From JAICXG01 sp036494545 (GTDB lineage Bacteria > Verrucomicrobiota > Verrucomicrobiia > Chthoniobacterales > UBA10450): DNA of 64,000 nt. Position numbers and translations under genes: made by a program. The stretch is from positions 78,352 to 142,351 of the forward strand of contig DASXOB010000017.1 of NCBI GenBank assembly GCA_036494545.1. The letters run 5' to 3'. Below, in pieces: positions 9,666-17,876 of this stretch. Below the pieces are notes generated by a model. The model worked only from the letters and a program-made list of their open reading frames with translations, was not told the DNA's origin and did not search any database. Position 1 is the first letter of the stretch. Every line of letters starts with the position of its first letter.

Positions 9666-9823
9666 TTCCCCATGGTCGAAACAAGGAAAATATCCCGAGG
9701 GGCAGACGTCGCCTGCGAGGGTAGCGCAGGTTGCCGCCTTGCCTCTTACCGCTGCCTGAGGCGCAGAGTTTTTTCCCTAACGAACAAATCCTTTTTCGCA
9801 CCCTCTGTGTTCGGGTTACGCCT
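9666..9823 (+). other. 158-base intergenic leader
   Basis: One of the few real gaps in the array. An in-frame extension of the downstream permease back to 9731 (MPPCLLPLPEAQSFF) looks unlike any permease N-terminus, so I treat it as leader. It contains the 8-base core CCTAACGA at 9776-9783, 40 bases before the ATG. I see no convincing sigma-70 promoter or terminator hairpin, though a promoter would be plausible here. Confidence 0.4.
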
Positions 9824-12394
9824 ATGAACGACTTTCGCTTCGCTTTTCGCCAACTCCGCAAATCGCCTGGCTTTACGATCGCGGCAGCGTTTGTCCTGGC
9901 TTTCGGGATCGGGGCAAACACCGCTATCTTTAGTCTTCTCGATACGCTGCTTTTCCAGCCGGCGTCCTTTTTCCAACCGCACGAGATCGTGCAGCTCTTT
10001 TCGCAGGACAAGAAGGAGCCAACCAGCTTCCATAGCTTTTCCTATCCGACCTATACCGACATTCGCGATCAGAACACGGTCTTCTCCGGAGTGATGGCAC
10101 ACAACCTAGCGATGGTCGGTCTCGGCGAAGAAGGAAACACCCGTCGCGCCTTTGTTGATATCGTCTCAGCCAATTACTTCTCCGTCCTTGGCGTCGAACC
10201 CCTCCGGGGTCGCGGCTTTATGCCTAACGAGGAAAGGCCAGGCAGCGATGCGACCGTCGCCGTCGTGAGTTACAGCTACTGGAACAGGCACGGCCAACAG
10301 GCCGCTCTGCTGGGTTCGACTATCACGATTAATGCCCGGCCCTTCACGATCGTCGGCATCATGCCGGAGGGATTTAGCGGAACGATGCAAGTTGCGGCTC
10401 CGGAAGTGTGGGTGCCACTCGGAGTGCACGATCAGTTGGTCAATGATTTCCAGACGAGCGATCACGCGACACTGGACGATCGCAACGGTCACCAGCTCTT
10501 GCTTGTCGCGCGCTTGAAACCGGGAATGACTGCGCCCGCGTCTGGGCCGGCACTCAAGACATTGGCCGCAAATCTCGAACGCGCCTATCCGGTGGCGCAG
10601 AAAAATCAGACCTTCATCACCGCGCCGCTCTCGCGTTTCTCGACCAGCTCCAGACCGATGGACGATCGTCAGGTAAAAGCACTTGCCCCGCTTCTCATGG
10701 GAATGGCGAGTGTCGTTTTACTGGTTGCCTGCCTCAATCTCGCCAACATGCTTCTTGCGCGCGGCGCCGCCCGAAGGAAAGAAATCGCGATCCGGCTTGC
10801 CGTGGGTGCGAGCCGTTGGCGGATCGTGCGTCAGTTGCTGAGCGAAGGCTTTGTCCTTGCTCTTGTTGGAAGCACAGGTGGGTTGGTCCTCGGGCTTTGG
10901 TCGTCCGATTTTCTGGTCGCGTCGCTACGGAGCAAGGTGCCGATTGATTTGGTTTGGAAAAGCGGACCGAGCGCCTCCGTCCTCCTCGCCACCGTCGGCT
11001 TCTGCTTTCTTAGCACGATCGCGTTCGCGCTTGGGCCGGCGATGAAACTCTCGCGCTCAAGCGCCCTGACCAACTTAAAGGAAAATGCAGGCGAAGACGT
11101 CATCAGGCGGCGCTGGAAATTTCTCCCACGCAATCCGTTGGTTGTTATTCAGATTGCATTTTCGCTCGCCCTTCTCACCATCGCCGCGCTTTTCGTGCAT
11201 GGCGCTCGCCAGGCCGCAAACGTCGATACCGGTCTGGAGACGAGCCGGAATTACCTCCTCGAATTGGATACGAGCTTGGCGGGCTACGATCAAAAGCGCG
11301 CCCAAAGTCTCTATCGAACGCTCGAGGAGCGGTTGCGCGCCCTGCCGGGGGTCGAGCACGACAGCATTTCCACGACGGTTCCTTTTGGAATGTTGTCGTT
11401 AGGCAAAATGGTCCAGCGCGCGGGGGTGAATCGGGCACCCGGTTCTCAGTCGGCGACAGCGGCTGCCGGTCGCGCGTTCGATACGCATTGGAACAGCGTG
11501 GGAGCGGATTATTTCTCGACCGTGGGCCTGCGCCTCTTGCGTGGCCGCGGTTTCACTGCCGCCGAGGCAACCCAGGCCGGCGTGGCGCGCGTCGCGATCA
11601 TCGACGATGTGCTCGCGAAACAGCTCTGGCCGGAGGGCGATGCGCTCGGCAAACAGATCCAGTTTGCGGCGGATCGCCCGGCTCGCGCCAAAGGCGACGG
11701 GCAAACAAAGAGTGGATCCACCACCGACGCGAAACAGCTGGTCGAGGTCGTCGGAATCGTCCCGCACGCGAGAGATAATCTCATCCAGGAAGACACAGTG
11801 GGTGCGCTTTATCTCCCGTTTGCCGGAGGTTTCCAAAGCAATGCTTTCTTTCACATTCGTTTCGCGCCCGGCGGCGGAACTGATCCCGCCGCTACGACAG
11901 ACCTGATTCGACGAGCCGTTCGAGAGGTCGATCCCGCGCTGCCGATTCTCACCCTCCGCACCTTTGCGGAACATCTCGACGCCAATCTCCAACTCTGGGT
12001 TGTCCGCGCCGGCGCGATGCTCTTCAGTATTTTCGGCCTCGTTGCGCTCGGCCTCGCTTTCGTCGGAGTCTACGGCGTCGCAGCGTATTCGATTGCGCGT
12101 CGTACGCGCGAGATCGGCATTCGCGTTGCACTCGGTGCGCAACCTGGCGCGGTGCAATGGATGTTCCTGCGCGACGGCTTCGCCGTTTTCGCAGCCGGCT
12201 TGATCCTCGGTCTGGTTCTCGCCTTCGGAAGCGGAAGAGTGGTGAGCAGCCTGCTCTTTCAGGTCAGCGCACTCGACCCCTTTGCCTTCATCATCGCTCC
12301 GCTGATTCTGGCGACGGCGACGTTACTCGCAACCTGGCTCCCGACTCGTCGCGCATTGGGAATCAGCCCACTCACTGCGTTGCGCACGGAGTGA
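9824..12394 (+). CDS. ADOP-type permease, long divergent copy
   Basis: At 856 aa this is the longest in the array. The start at 9824 gives MNDFRFAFRQLRKSPGF. TM1 ends in LLDTLLFQPASFFQPHEIVQ, lacking the usual LLRPLPFP. The first FtsX core LLVACLNLANMLLARGAARR is near residue 298 and the second (GVAAYSIARRTREIGIRVALGAQ) near 750. The extra length lies mostly in the second periplasmic domain, which has a Lys/Thr/Ser-rich insertion (around ARAKGDGQTKSGSTTDAKQ) and a long segment before the DYFSTVGLRLLRGRGF motif. It ends TRRALGISPLTALRTE. It may belong to a different subfamily and recognise another ligand; that is inference. Words at 10222 and 11396. Confidence 0.94.
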   Translation: MNDFRFAFRQLRKSPGFTIAAAFVLAFGIGANTAIFSLLDTLLFQPASFFQPHEIVQLFSQDKKEPTSFHSFSYPTYTDIRDQNTVFSGVMAHNLAMVGLGEEGNTRRAFVDIVSANYFSVLGVEPLRGRGFMPNEERPGSDATVAVVSYSYWNRHGQQAALLGSTITINARPFTIVGIMPEGFSGTMQVAAPEVWVPLGVHDQLVNDFQTSDHATLDDRNGHQLLLVARLKPGMTAPASGPALKTLAANLERAYPVAQKNQTFITAPLSRFSTSSRPMDDRQVKALAPLLMGMASVVLLVACLNLANMLLARGAARRKEIAIRLAVGASRWRIVRQLLSEGFVLALVGSTGGLVLGLWSSDFLVASLRSKVPIDLVWKSGPSASVLLATVGFCFLSTIAFALGPAMKLSRSSALTNLKENAGEDVIRRRWKFLPRNPLVVIQIAFSLALLTIAALFVHGARQAANVDTGLETSRNYLLELDTSLAGYDQKRAQSLYRTLEERLRALPGVEHDSISTTVPFGMLSLGKMVQRAGVNRAPGSQSATAAAGRAFDTHWNSVGADYFSTVGLRLLRGRGFTAAEATQAGVARVAIIDDVLAKQLWPEGDALGKQIQFAADRPARAKGDGQTKSGSTTDAKQLVEVVGIVPHARDNLIQEDTVGALYLPFAGGFQSNAFFHIRFAPGGGTDPAATTDLIRRAVREVDPALPILTLRTFAEHLDANLQLWVVRAGAMLFSIFGLVALGLAFVGVYGVAAYSIARRTREIGIRVALGAQPGAVQWMFLRDGFAVFAAGLILGLVLAFGSGRVVSSLLFQVSALDPFAFIIAPLILATATLLATWLPTRRALGISPLTALRTE

Positions 12395-12401
12395 ATCGCT
12401 T

Positions 12402-12470
12402 ATGAACACGCCGGTCATCGCGCTTCGCTCGGAGACAATCCAGGCTTTGCCTAACGAATCGACAAATTGA
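12402..12470 (+). pseudogene. Probable permease C-terminal scar (short ORF)
   Basis: In the 75-base gap between two permeases a 22-codon reading frame begins MNTPVIALRSE. PVIALRSE matches the extreme C-terminus of permeases of this array (compare NPISALRSE at 34564-37011 and NPVIALHYE at 47012-49426). The frame then runs on through the 9-mer (12449-12457, read as PNE) to a stop that overlaps the next ATG by one base. I read it as the tail of a deleted permease. The match is only about eight residues, so chance is not excluded. Confidence 0.45.
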
Positions 12471-14920
12471 TGAACGATCTGCGCTTCGCTTTTCGCCAAC
12501 TTTTCAAAGAACCGCGCTTTACGATTGTTGCGGTTCTGGCTCTTGCCATCGGCATTGGCGCGAACACCGCCATCTTTAGCGTAGTCAACGCCGTTCTCCT
12601 CAAACCGCTGCCGTTTCCGCAGCCGGAGCAACTGGTCGCCTGGGGCTCGATCAATAATCGTCCTGCGAGTGATACTGAACTTAGCTCTGTTAGCTATCCG
12701 GACTTCTACGATTTTCGCGCTGAGAACAAGAGCTTCGATCACCTCGCCGTTTATCGCCTGGAGAACCTCGCTCTTGTCGCGCAGGGTCCACCAGAGAGCC
12801 TGCGCGCCGAGAAAGTTTCGAGCGACTTTTTCGACGTGTTTGGAGTGCGCCCACTGCTTGGTCGCACCTTTCAGCGCGACGAGGAGAAGGCGGGCGGTGG
12901 TTCGCGCGGACTGGCGGTCATTCTCAGTCACGCCTTTTGGGAGACTCACTTCAGAGGTGACCGCTCAATAATTGGAAAGCCGGTCACGCTCGATAATCGC
13001 CCTTTCACTGTGGTCGGAGTTTTGCCGGCTGACTTTTCGTTCCCTCTCGATTCCGATCCGGCCCAAGTCTTTGTTACCAGTGCGCTCGATGCCAGCACTC
13101 TCGACGGGACCAAACCGCAAACCGACCAACGCGGAAATCACAGCCTGCAAGGCATTGGGCGGCTGAAACCAGGCGTGACGGCTATCCAAGCCGACACGGA
13201 GCTGCGCACGATTGCTGCCGCGCTCGCGCGGCAATATCCAGACTCGAACACTCAATTCAGTGCCGGGGCTGCGCCGCTGCGCGAAAACCTCGTGGGCGAC
13301 GTTGCGCGGGGACTTTACGTTTTGTTCGGCGCGGTTGGTTGTGTGCTTCTGATCGCCAGCGCCAACGTCGCTAATCTTCTTCTCGCGCGTGCTACCGTTC
13401 GGCGAAAGGAAATCGCAGTCCGGGCTGCGCTCGGGGCCAGTCGTGGACGGATCGTTAGGCAACTGCTCAGCGAAAGTCTCCTTCTCGCCATCCTCGGCGG
13501 CTTCTGTGGGTTGGTTCTCGCTGTTTGGGGCACCGATTTTCTTGTCTCGTTAGTCCCGAAAAGTATTCCGCGCGCGCAACACATCGGGCTCGATGGTGCG
13601 GTCCTCGCTTTTACATTTCTCGCATCGTTAGGCACAGGCGTTCTTTTTGGGCTGATGCCGGCGTGGCAAAGTTCGCGCCTCGATTTGCGGGGGGCATTGA
13701 ATGATAGCGCGCGTGGTTCGAGCGGCAGTCATCACCGCCTGCGCAACGCCCTCGTGGTGAGCGAAGTCGCGCTCGCGTTGCTCCTGTTGACCGGCGCCGG
13801 GTTGCTCCTGCAAAGTTTTGCCCATCTCAGTCGGGTAAATCCCGGCGTCCAGCCGGAGAGGCTTTTCACTGCCACGATCGTCCTGCCGGACGCGGCGTAT
13901 CCAAAGCCCGAGAAGATCGTGGCCTTCGAGGATCAACTCCTCACTGCCCTGCGCGCGCTTCCCGGCGTCCAGAGTGCAAGCACGGTCTTCCCGCTCCCGC
14001 TCAGCGGGAGCAACATGACTACTTCCTTCGACCTCGAGGAACATCCAAAACCGGAGGGCAAACGCGATGCGAGTCCGACACGGCTGGTGGGAAGCGACTA
14101 TTTCCACGCCATGGGCGTGTCCTTAGTCCGGGGCCGGCTTTTCGACACTTCGGATCGGCTCGACTCGAAGCCGGCGATCATCGTCAACGAGCGCTTTGCG
14201 CAAGAATATTTCCCTAACGAAAACCCGCTTGGCCGGCGTCTTCGTCCGGGCATGTCGCTCACCGATGCTGATGGTCCGATGCGCGAGATCGTGGGCGTGG
14301 TCACGAACGTGAAGCATCAATCCTTGCGCGGCGAATTTACTCCCGAGATGTACATCCCCGCCTCTCAGATTCCGATCGATATTTTTTCCCTCGTTGTTCG
14401 GGCCAACACTTCACGCCCGGCGGCGCTCACGGGTTCAATCCGCGAAGTGTTACGCCAGGTCGATCCCGGCCTGCCGCTCACGCGGGTAAAAATGTTCGAG
14501 GATTACATCTCGGATTCACTCGCTCGACCGCGTTTCAACGCTTTTCTTCTTTCGCTCTTTGCCGGCGTGGCCTTGCTGCTCACCGCCATCGGCATCTACG
14601 GCGTGATGGCATACTCGGTGGCACAACGGCGACACGAGATCGGTATTCGGATGGCGCTTGGCGCACAGAAAAGCGATGTTTTGCGTCTGGTTGTGGGAGG
14701 TGGCATGCGCCTCACCGCGTTTGGCGTGGTCATCGGGGTCGCGGCGGCCTTTGCCCTAACGAGACTGCTCGGAAACCTCCTTTATGGCGTGGGGGCGTTC
14801 GACGGCCTGACTTTCGGCGCCGTCGCGCTGCTTCTCGCTGGCATCGCGCTTGTCGCCTGTTGGCTGCCGGCCCAGCGCGCCACTGCGGTGAGTCCCTTGG
14901 TTGCCTTACGCACGGAATGA
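12470..14920 (+). CDS. ADOP-type permease (GANTAIFSVVNAVLLKPLPFP)
   Basis: 816 aa from ATG 12470; the TTG three bases upstream would add only one Met. N-terminus MNDLRFAFRQLFKEPRF. The first FtsX core reads LLIASANVANLLLARATVRR near residue 292, with Ser replacing the usual Cys; the second (GVMAYSVAQRRHEIGIRMALGAQ) is near 710. The end PAQRATAVSPLVALRTE is slightly degenerate. It is rich in the 9-mer or core: 13452 (IVRQLL loop), 13625 (SLG), 14213 (FPNENP) and 14755 (LT). The stop overlaps a permease-tail scar, described at 14917. Confidence 0.95.
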   Translation: MNDLRFAFRQLFKEPRFTIVAVLALAIGIGANTAIFSVVNAVLLKPLPFPQPEQLVAWGSINNRPASDTELSSVSYPDFYDFRAENKSFDHLAVYRLENLALVAQGPPESLRAEKVSSDFFDVFGVRPLLGRTFQRDEEKAGGGSRGLAVILSHAFWETHFRGDRSIIGKPVTLDNRPFTVVGVLPADFSFPLDSDPAQVFVTSALDASTLDGTKPQTDQRGNHSLQGIGRLKPGVTAIQADTELRTIAAALARQYPDSNTQFSAGAAPLRENLVGDVARGLYVLFGAVGCVLLIASANVANLLLARATVRRKEIAVRAALGASRGRIVRQLLSESLLLAILGGFCGLVLAVWGTDFLVSLVPKSIPRAQHIGLDGAVLAFTFLASLGTGVLFGLMPAWQSSRLDLRGALNDSARGSSGSHHRLRNALVVSEVALALLLLTGAGLLLQSFAHLSRVNPGVQPERLFTATIVLPDAAYPKPEKIVAFEDQLLTALRALPGVQSASTVFPLPLSGSNMTTSFDLEEHPKPEGKRDASPTRLVGSDYFHAMGVSLVRGRLFDTSDRLDSKPAIIVNERFAQEYFPNENPLGRRLRPGMSLTDADGPMREIVGVVTNVKHQSLRGEFTPEMYIPASQIPIDIFSLVVRANTSRPAALTGSIREVLRQVDPGLPLTRVKMFEDYISDSLARPRFNAFLLSLFAGVALLLTAIGIYGVMAYSVAQRRHEIGIRMALGAQKSDVLRLVVGGGMRLTAFGVVIGVAAAFALTRLLGNLLYGVGAFDGLTFGAVALLLAGIALVACWLPAQRATAVSPLVALRTE

Positions 14921-14955
14921 AGGTCGATCCCATCGTCGCACTTCGATATGAGTGA
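14917..14955 (+). pseudogene. 12-codon scar of a deleted permease C-terminus
   Basis: Starting inside the stop of the upstream permease, the frame reads MKVDPIVALRYE and a stop. This is exactly the C-terminal tail of living permeases in this window (AMKVDPMIALRYE in the copies at 20038 and 29684). Its TATGAGTGA end overlaps the ATG of the next permease by 8 bases, the same geometry as at intact junctions (22460, 29684, 32106). The simplest reading is that a permease was deleted by recombination near its 3' end, leaving its last codons and its original junction. Confidence 0.75.
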
Positions 14956-17413
14956 ACTGCGTTACGCCTTCAGGGTGCTGTTGAAATCGCCCGCATTTTC
15001 CGCGATCGCGATCTTGACGCTGGCGCTCGGGATCGGTGCGAACACCGCAATTTTTTCGGTCGTCGAAAGCACGCTCTTGCGTCCGCTGCCATTTCCGCAC
15101 GCGGAACGACTCGTTCGAATTTTCGAAGCGCAAAACGAAGCGGGCGCCCGGGCCGCTTCGCTCAATCTGAGCGATCGCACGCTGCAACGCTTCCGGGATT
15201 TCGGTCGCGATATTTTCCAAGATATCGCCGGTGGGACCGGCGGTGTGGCAATCGTCGGCTTCCACGATGGCTCGCCGGTGCAAACCGTTCCGGCAGCGCG
15301 CATCACGACGAATTTCTTTTCCGTGCTCGGTTTGCCGCCGGCACAAGGTCGAAACTTCACTGACGGAGAAGGTCGCGCCGGTCACGCGGCGGTCGCGATC
15401 ATCAGCGACGATTTTTGGCGCGGTAAACTCAATGCGCGCCGGGATGTGCTCGGCAGCACGCTCATTCTTGACGGTGCGCCGTACACAATCATCGGCGTGA
15501 TGCCGAAACATTTCCGTCATCCGTACCGGGCCGACATCTGGCTCCCGCTCGTGCTCGAGCCGAACAATCTCGCCGCGATCAACAATCACTATTTGTACGG
15601 CGTTGGCCGATTGCGTGCGGGCATAACGCCCGCCCAAGCCGAAGCCGCGGCGCAACGAATGTTCACCGGGATCAATCGCGAAGATCCAAATCCCGCGAAT
15701 GCCCACGCCGCTTACCTGCCGCCGTTGCGGGAGAGCTTCGTCATGGATTTGCGCCCGAAGATCCTCGTTATCGTCGGCGCGGCGGTGTGCGTCCTGTTAA
15801 TTGCCGCGGCGAATTTTGCCGGACTCCTGCTGTCGCGCGTAATCGAACGCGAAGGTGAATTCGCCTTGCGTTCCGCACTCGGCGCCAGTCGGCAACGACT
15901 CGTTAGGCAACAACTGGTCCAGGCGCTCTTGCTCGCGCTAGTCGGAACTGCGCTCGGTCTTCTCGTCGCCTCATGGGCGACACCGCTTCTGCTCGCCATA
16001 AGCCCGGAAGGTGCGGACGCGACCGGCAGCGCGATGCGCGAATTCGATTACATTCCGCGGCTCGACCTTCCTGTCTTCGCATTCGCGGCCGGTATGATGG
16101 CGTTGGTCGCGCTCGGTTTTGGTTTGCTTCCGGCATTGCGCGCGTCGCGCACCGATTTACGGAGCGCGCTAAACGCCACTGCGCGCGGCGCCACACTCGA
16201 CCGCAACGCGCGCCGCTTACTCAGCTCTTTGGTCGTCATTGAGCTCGCGGTCGCCGCCGCGCTCCTGACGGCGAGCGTTACGGCCACGCAATATTTTCGC
16301 AGGCTGGTCGATGAACCGTGGGGCTTTGAAACGCGCGATCGCATGGTAGTGAACATTTCGCTCCCCGAGCAATTTTTCCCCGACGCCGTCGCGAAACAGC
16401 ACGCGCTCGATGCTTCGCTCGCGCAACTACGCGCCTTGCCGGGCGTGCAATCCGCCACCGTCGTTTCGCCGTCGCCGATGGACGCATCGTGGACGCTGAT
16501 GCTTTTCAATCCAGAGAACGCGCCCGCCCCAGAACCGGCCGGCACCTACGCGGCGTATTCGCGCCTGACCGTTCCGGGATATTTCCGCGATATCGGACAA
16601 CCGCTCTTGCAGGGCCGCGATTTTTCGGAGAGCGACGAAGCCGACTCGCAGTTTGTCTGCATCGTCAGTCAAAGTATCGCGAAACGTTTTTGGCCTAACG
16701 AGTCCTCGATTGGAAAACGCATCCGCTGGGGACGAATGGATGGGACCCGTCCATGGTTCACGATTGTCGGCGTGGTTGGCGACGTGAAGGCGATCGCCGA
16801 TCCGCGGGATGGGGAGGTTCTGGGGATGATCGCACGGCCGATGGCGCAGATGCTCGCGCACGCCACCGCGCCGCTCGAGGACATCACCTTCGTCCTGCAC
16901 ACCAACCGCCTGACTAACGCTGAAGCAACGGTTCGTGCCGCGCTCGCCCGCGCCAACTCCCAACTTGCGGCCTACAACTTCGTTTCGTTAGGCGAGCTGG
17001 CCGCGCAATCGCGCACCACCGAGCGTTTCATCTTCGTTCTTGTCTCCTCCTTCGGCGCACTCGGACTAGTTCTGGCCGCGGTTGGACTTTACGGATTGCT
17101 ATCTTTGCAAGTCGCGCGACGCGAGCGCGAATTCGGAATTCGCAGCGCTCTCGGCGCAACCGCGGCGCAGATCATTCAGCTCGTTGCCGGGCAAGGGATG
17201 CGTTTGCTCGCGATCGGTTTCGCGGGTGGCGCGCTCCTCACGCTTGGCCTTTTTCGTCTCGTGCAGAATCAATGGGCTGAAATGCCCGCGCCGAATTTGA
17301 TCGCATGGATCGGCGGCGGTGCCGTCCTGGCGGCGACAGTTGCGGTAGCCTGCTGGCTGCCGGCGAGGCGCGCGACTCGCGTTGATCCCGTAAGAGCGCT
17401 GCGCGCGGAGTGA
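14948..17413 (+). CDS. ADOP-type permease upstream of the molybdenum hydroxylase genes
   Basis: 821 aa, N-terminus MSELRYAFRVLLKSPAF. The first FtsX core is unusual (LLIAAANFAGLLLSRVIERE, near residue 283) and the loop following reads GEFALRSALGASRQRLVRQQL. The linker before the second domain (TARGATLDRNARRLLSSLVV) and the second FtsX loop (GLLSLQVARREREFGIRSALGA, near 715) also differ from the bulk. The final membrane pair contains an insert (VQNQWAEMPAPNLIAW), so this is a distinct subtype. It ends ARRATRVDPVRALRAE, and the next gene starts one base after the stop, so it is cotranscribed with the IorA/IorB-like pair. Words at 15900, 16693 and 16985. Confidence 0.94.
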   Translation: MSELRYAFRVLLKSPAFSAIAILTLALGIGANTAIFSVVESTLLRPLPFPHAERLVRIFEAQNEAGARAASLNLSDRTLQRFRDFGRDIFQDIAGGTGGVAIVGFHDGSPVQTVPAARITTNFFSVLGLPPAQGRNFTDGEGRAGHAAVAIISDDFWRGKLNARRDVLGSTLILDGAPYTIIGVMPKHFRHPYRADIWLPLVLEPNNLAAINNHYLYGVGRLRAGITPAQAEAAAQRMFTGINREDPNPANAHAAYLPPLRESFVMDLRPKILVIVGAAVCVLLIAAANFAGLLLSRVIEREGEFALRSALGASRQRLVRQQLVQALLLALVGTALGLLVASWATPLLLAISPEGADATGSAMREFDYIPRLDLPVFAFAAGMMALVALGFGLLPALRASRTDLRSALNATARGATLDRNARRLLSSLVVIELAVAAALLTASVTATQYFRRLVDEPWGFETRDRMVVNISLPEQFFPDAVAKQHALDASLAQLRALPGVQSATVVSPSPMDASWTLMLFNPENAPAPEPAGTYAAYSRLTVPGYFRDIGQPLLQGRDFSESDEADSQFVCIVSQSIAKRFWPNESSIGKRIRWGRMDGTRPWFTIVGVVGDVKAIADPRDGEVLGMIARPMAQMLAHATAPLEDITFVLHTNRLTNAEATVRAALARANSQLAAYNFVSLGELAAQSRTTERFIFVLVSSFGALGLVLAAVGLYGLLSLQVARREREFGIRSALGATAAQIIQLVAGQGMRLLAIGFAGGALLTLGLFRLVQNQWAEMPAPNLIAWIGGGAVLAATVAVACWLPARRATRVDPVRALRAE

Positions 17414-17414
17414 G

Positions 17415-17876
17415 ATGAAAATTTCGCTCGCCATCAATCAAGCGCGCAGGGAAGTCGAGGTCGATGACGACATGCCGCTCGTCTGGATATTGCGCGACTC
17501 GTTAGGCATGACCGGCACCAAGTTCGGTTGCGGGGTCGGCGTGTGCGGTTCGTGCACGGTTTTGGAAAACGGAAAGGCGGTGCGGTCGTGTCAGATTCCG
17601 GCGCACGAAGCGAAGGAGCGCAGTTTCACCACGATCGAAGGCTTGTCGCCCGATGGAGATCATCCGTGCCAGCGCGCGTGGCTGGAAGGAGACGTCGCGC
17701 AATGCGGTTATTGCCAGCCGGGAATGATCATGAACGCCTGCGCGCTGTTGCGTGAAAATCCGAACCCGAGCGATGAAACAATCGATGCCGTGATGTCGGA
17801 ATCGGTTTGCCGTTGCGGCACCTATCCGCGCATGCGCAAGGCAATCAGACGCGCCGCGGAACTGATGAAGGCATGA
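17415..17876 (+). CDS. 2Fe-2S subunit of molybdenum hydroxylase (IorA/CoxS type)
   Basis: 153 aa, the usual length for the small iron-sulfur subunit of xanthine-dehydrogenase-family enzymes, passing electrons from the molybdenum subunit to an acceptor. The N-terminal plant-type 2Fe-2S cluster ligands are C39, C44, C47 and C59 (KFGCGVGVCGSC...C). The C-terminal [2Fe-2S]-binding domain has C97, C100 (QCGYCQPGM) and the pair C132, C134 (CRCGTY). There is no signal peptide; IorA-type subunits are usually carried out with a Tat-targeted partner. The gene starts 1 base after the upstream permease and overlaps the large subunit by 4 bases (ATGA). A 9-mer at 17499 codes the conserved SLG before TGTKFGCG. 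Confidence 0.95.
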   Translation: MKISLAINQARREVEVDDDMPLVWILRDSLGMTGTKFGCGVGVCGSCTVLENGKAVRSCQIPAHEAKERSFTTIEGLSPDGDHPCQRAWLEGDVAQCGYCQPGMIMNACALLRENPNPSDETIDAVMSESVCRCGTYPRMRKAIRRAAELMKA

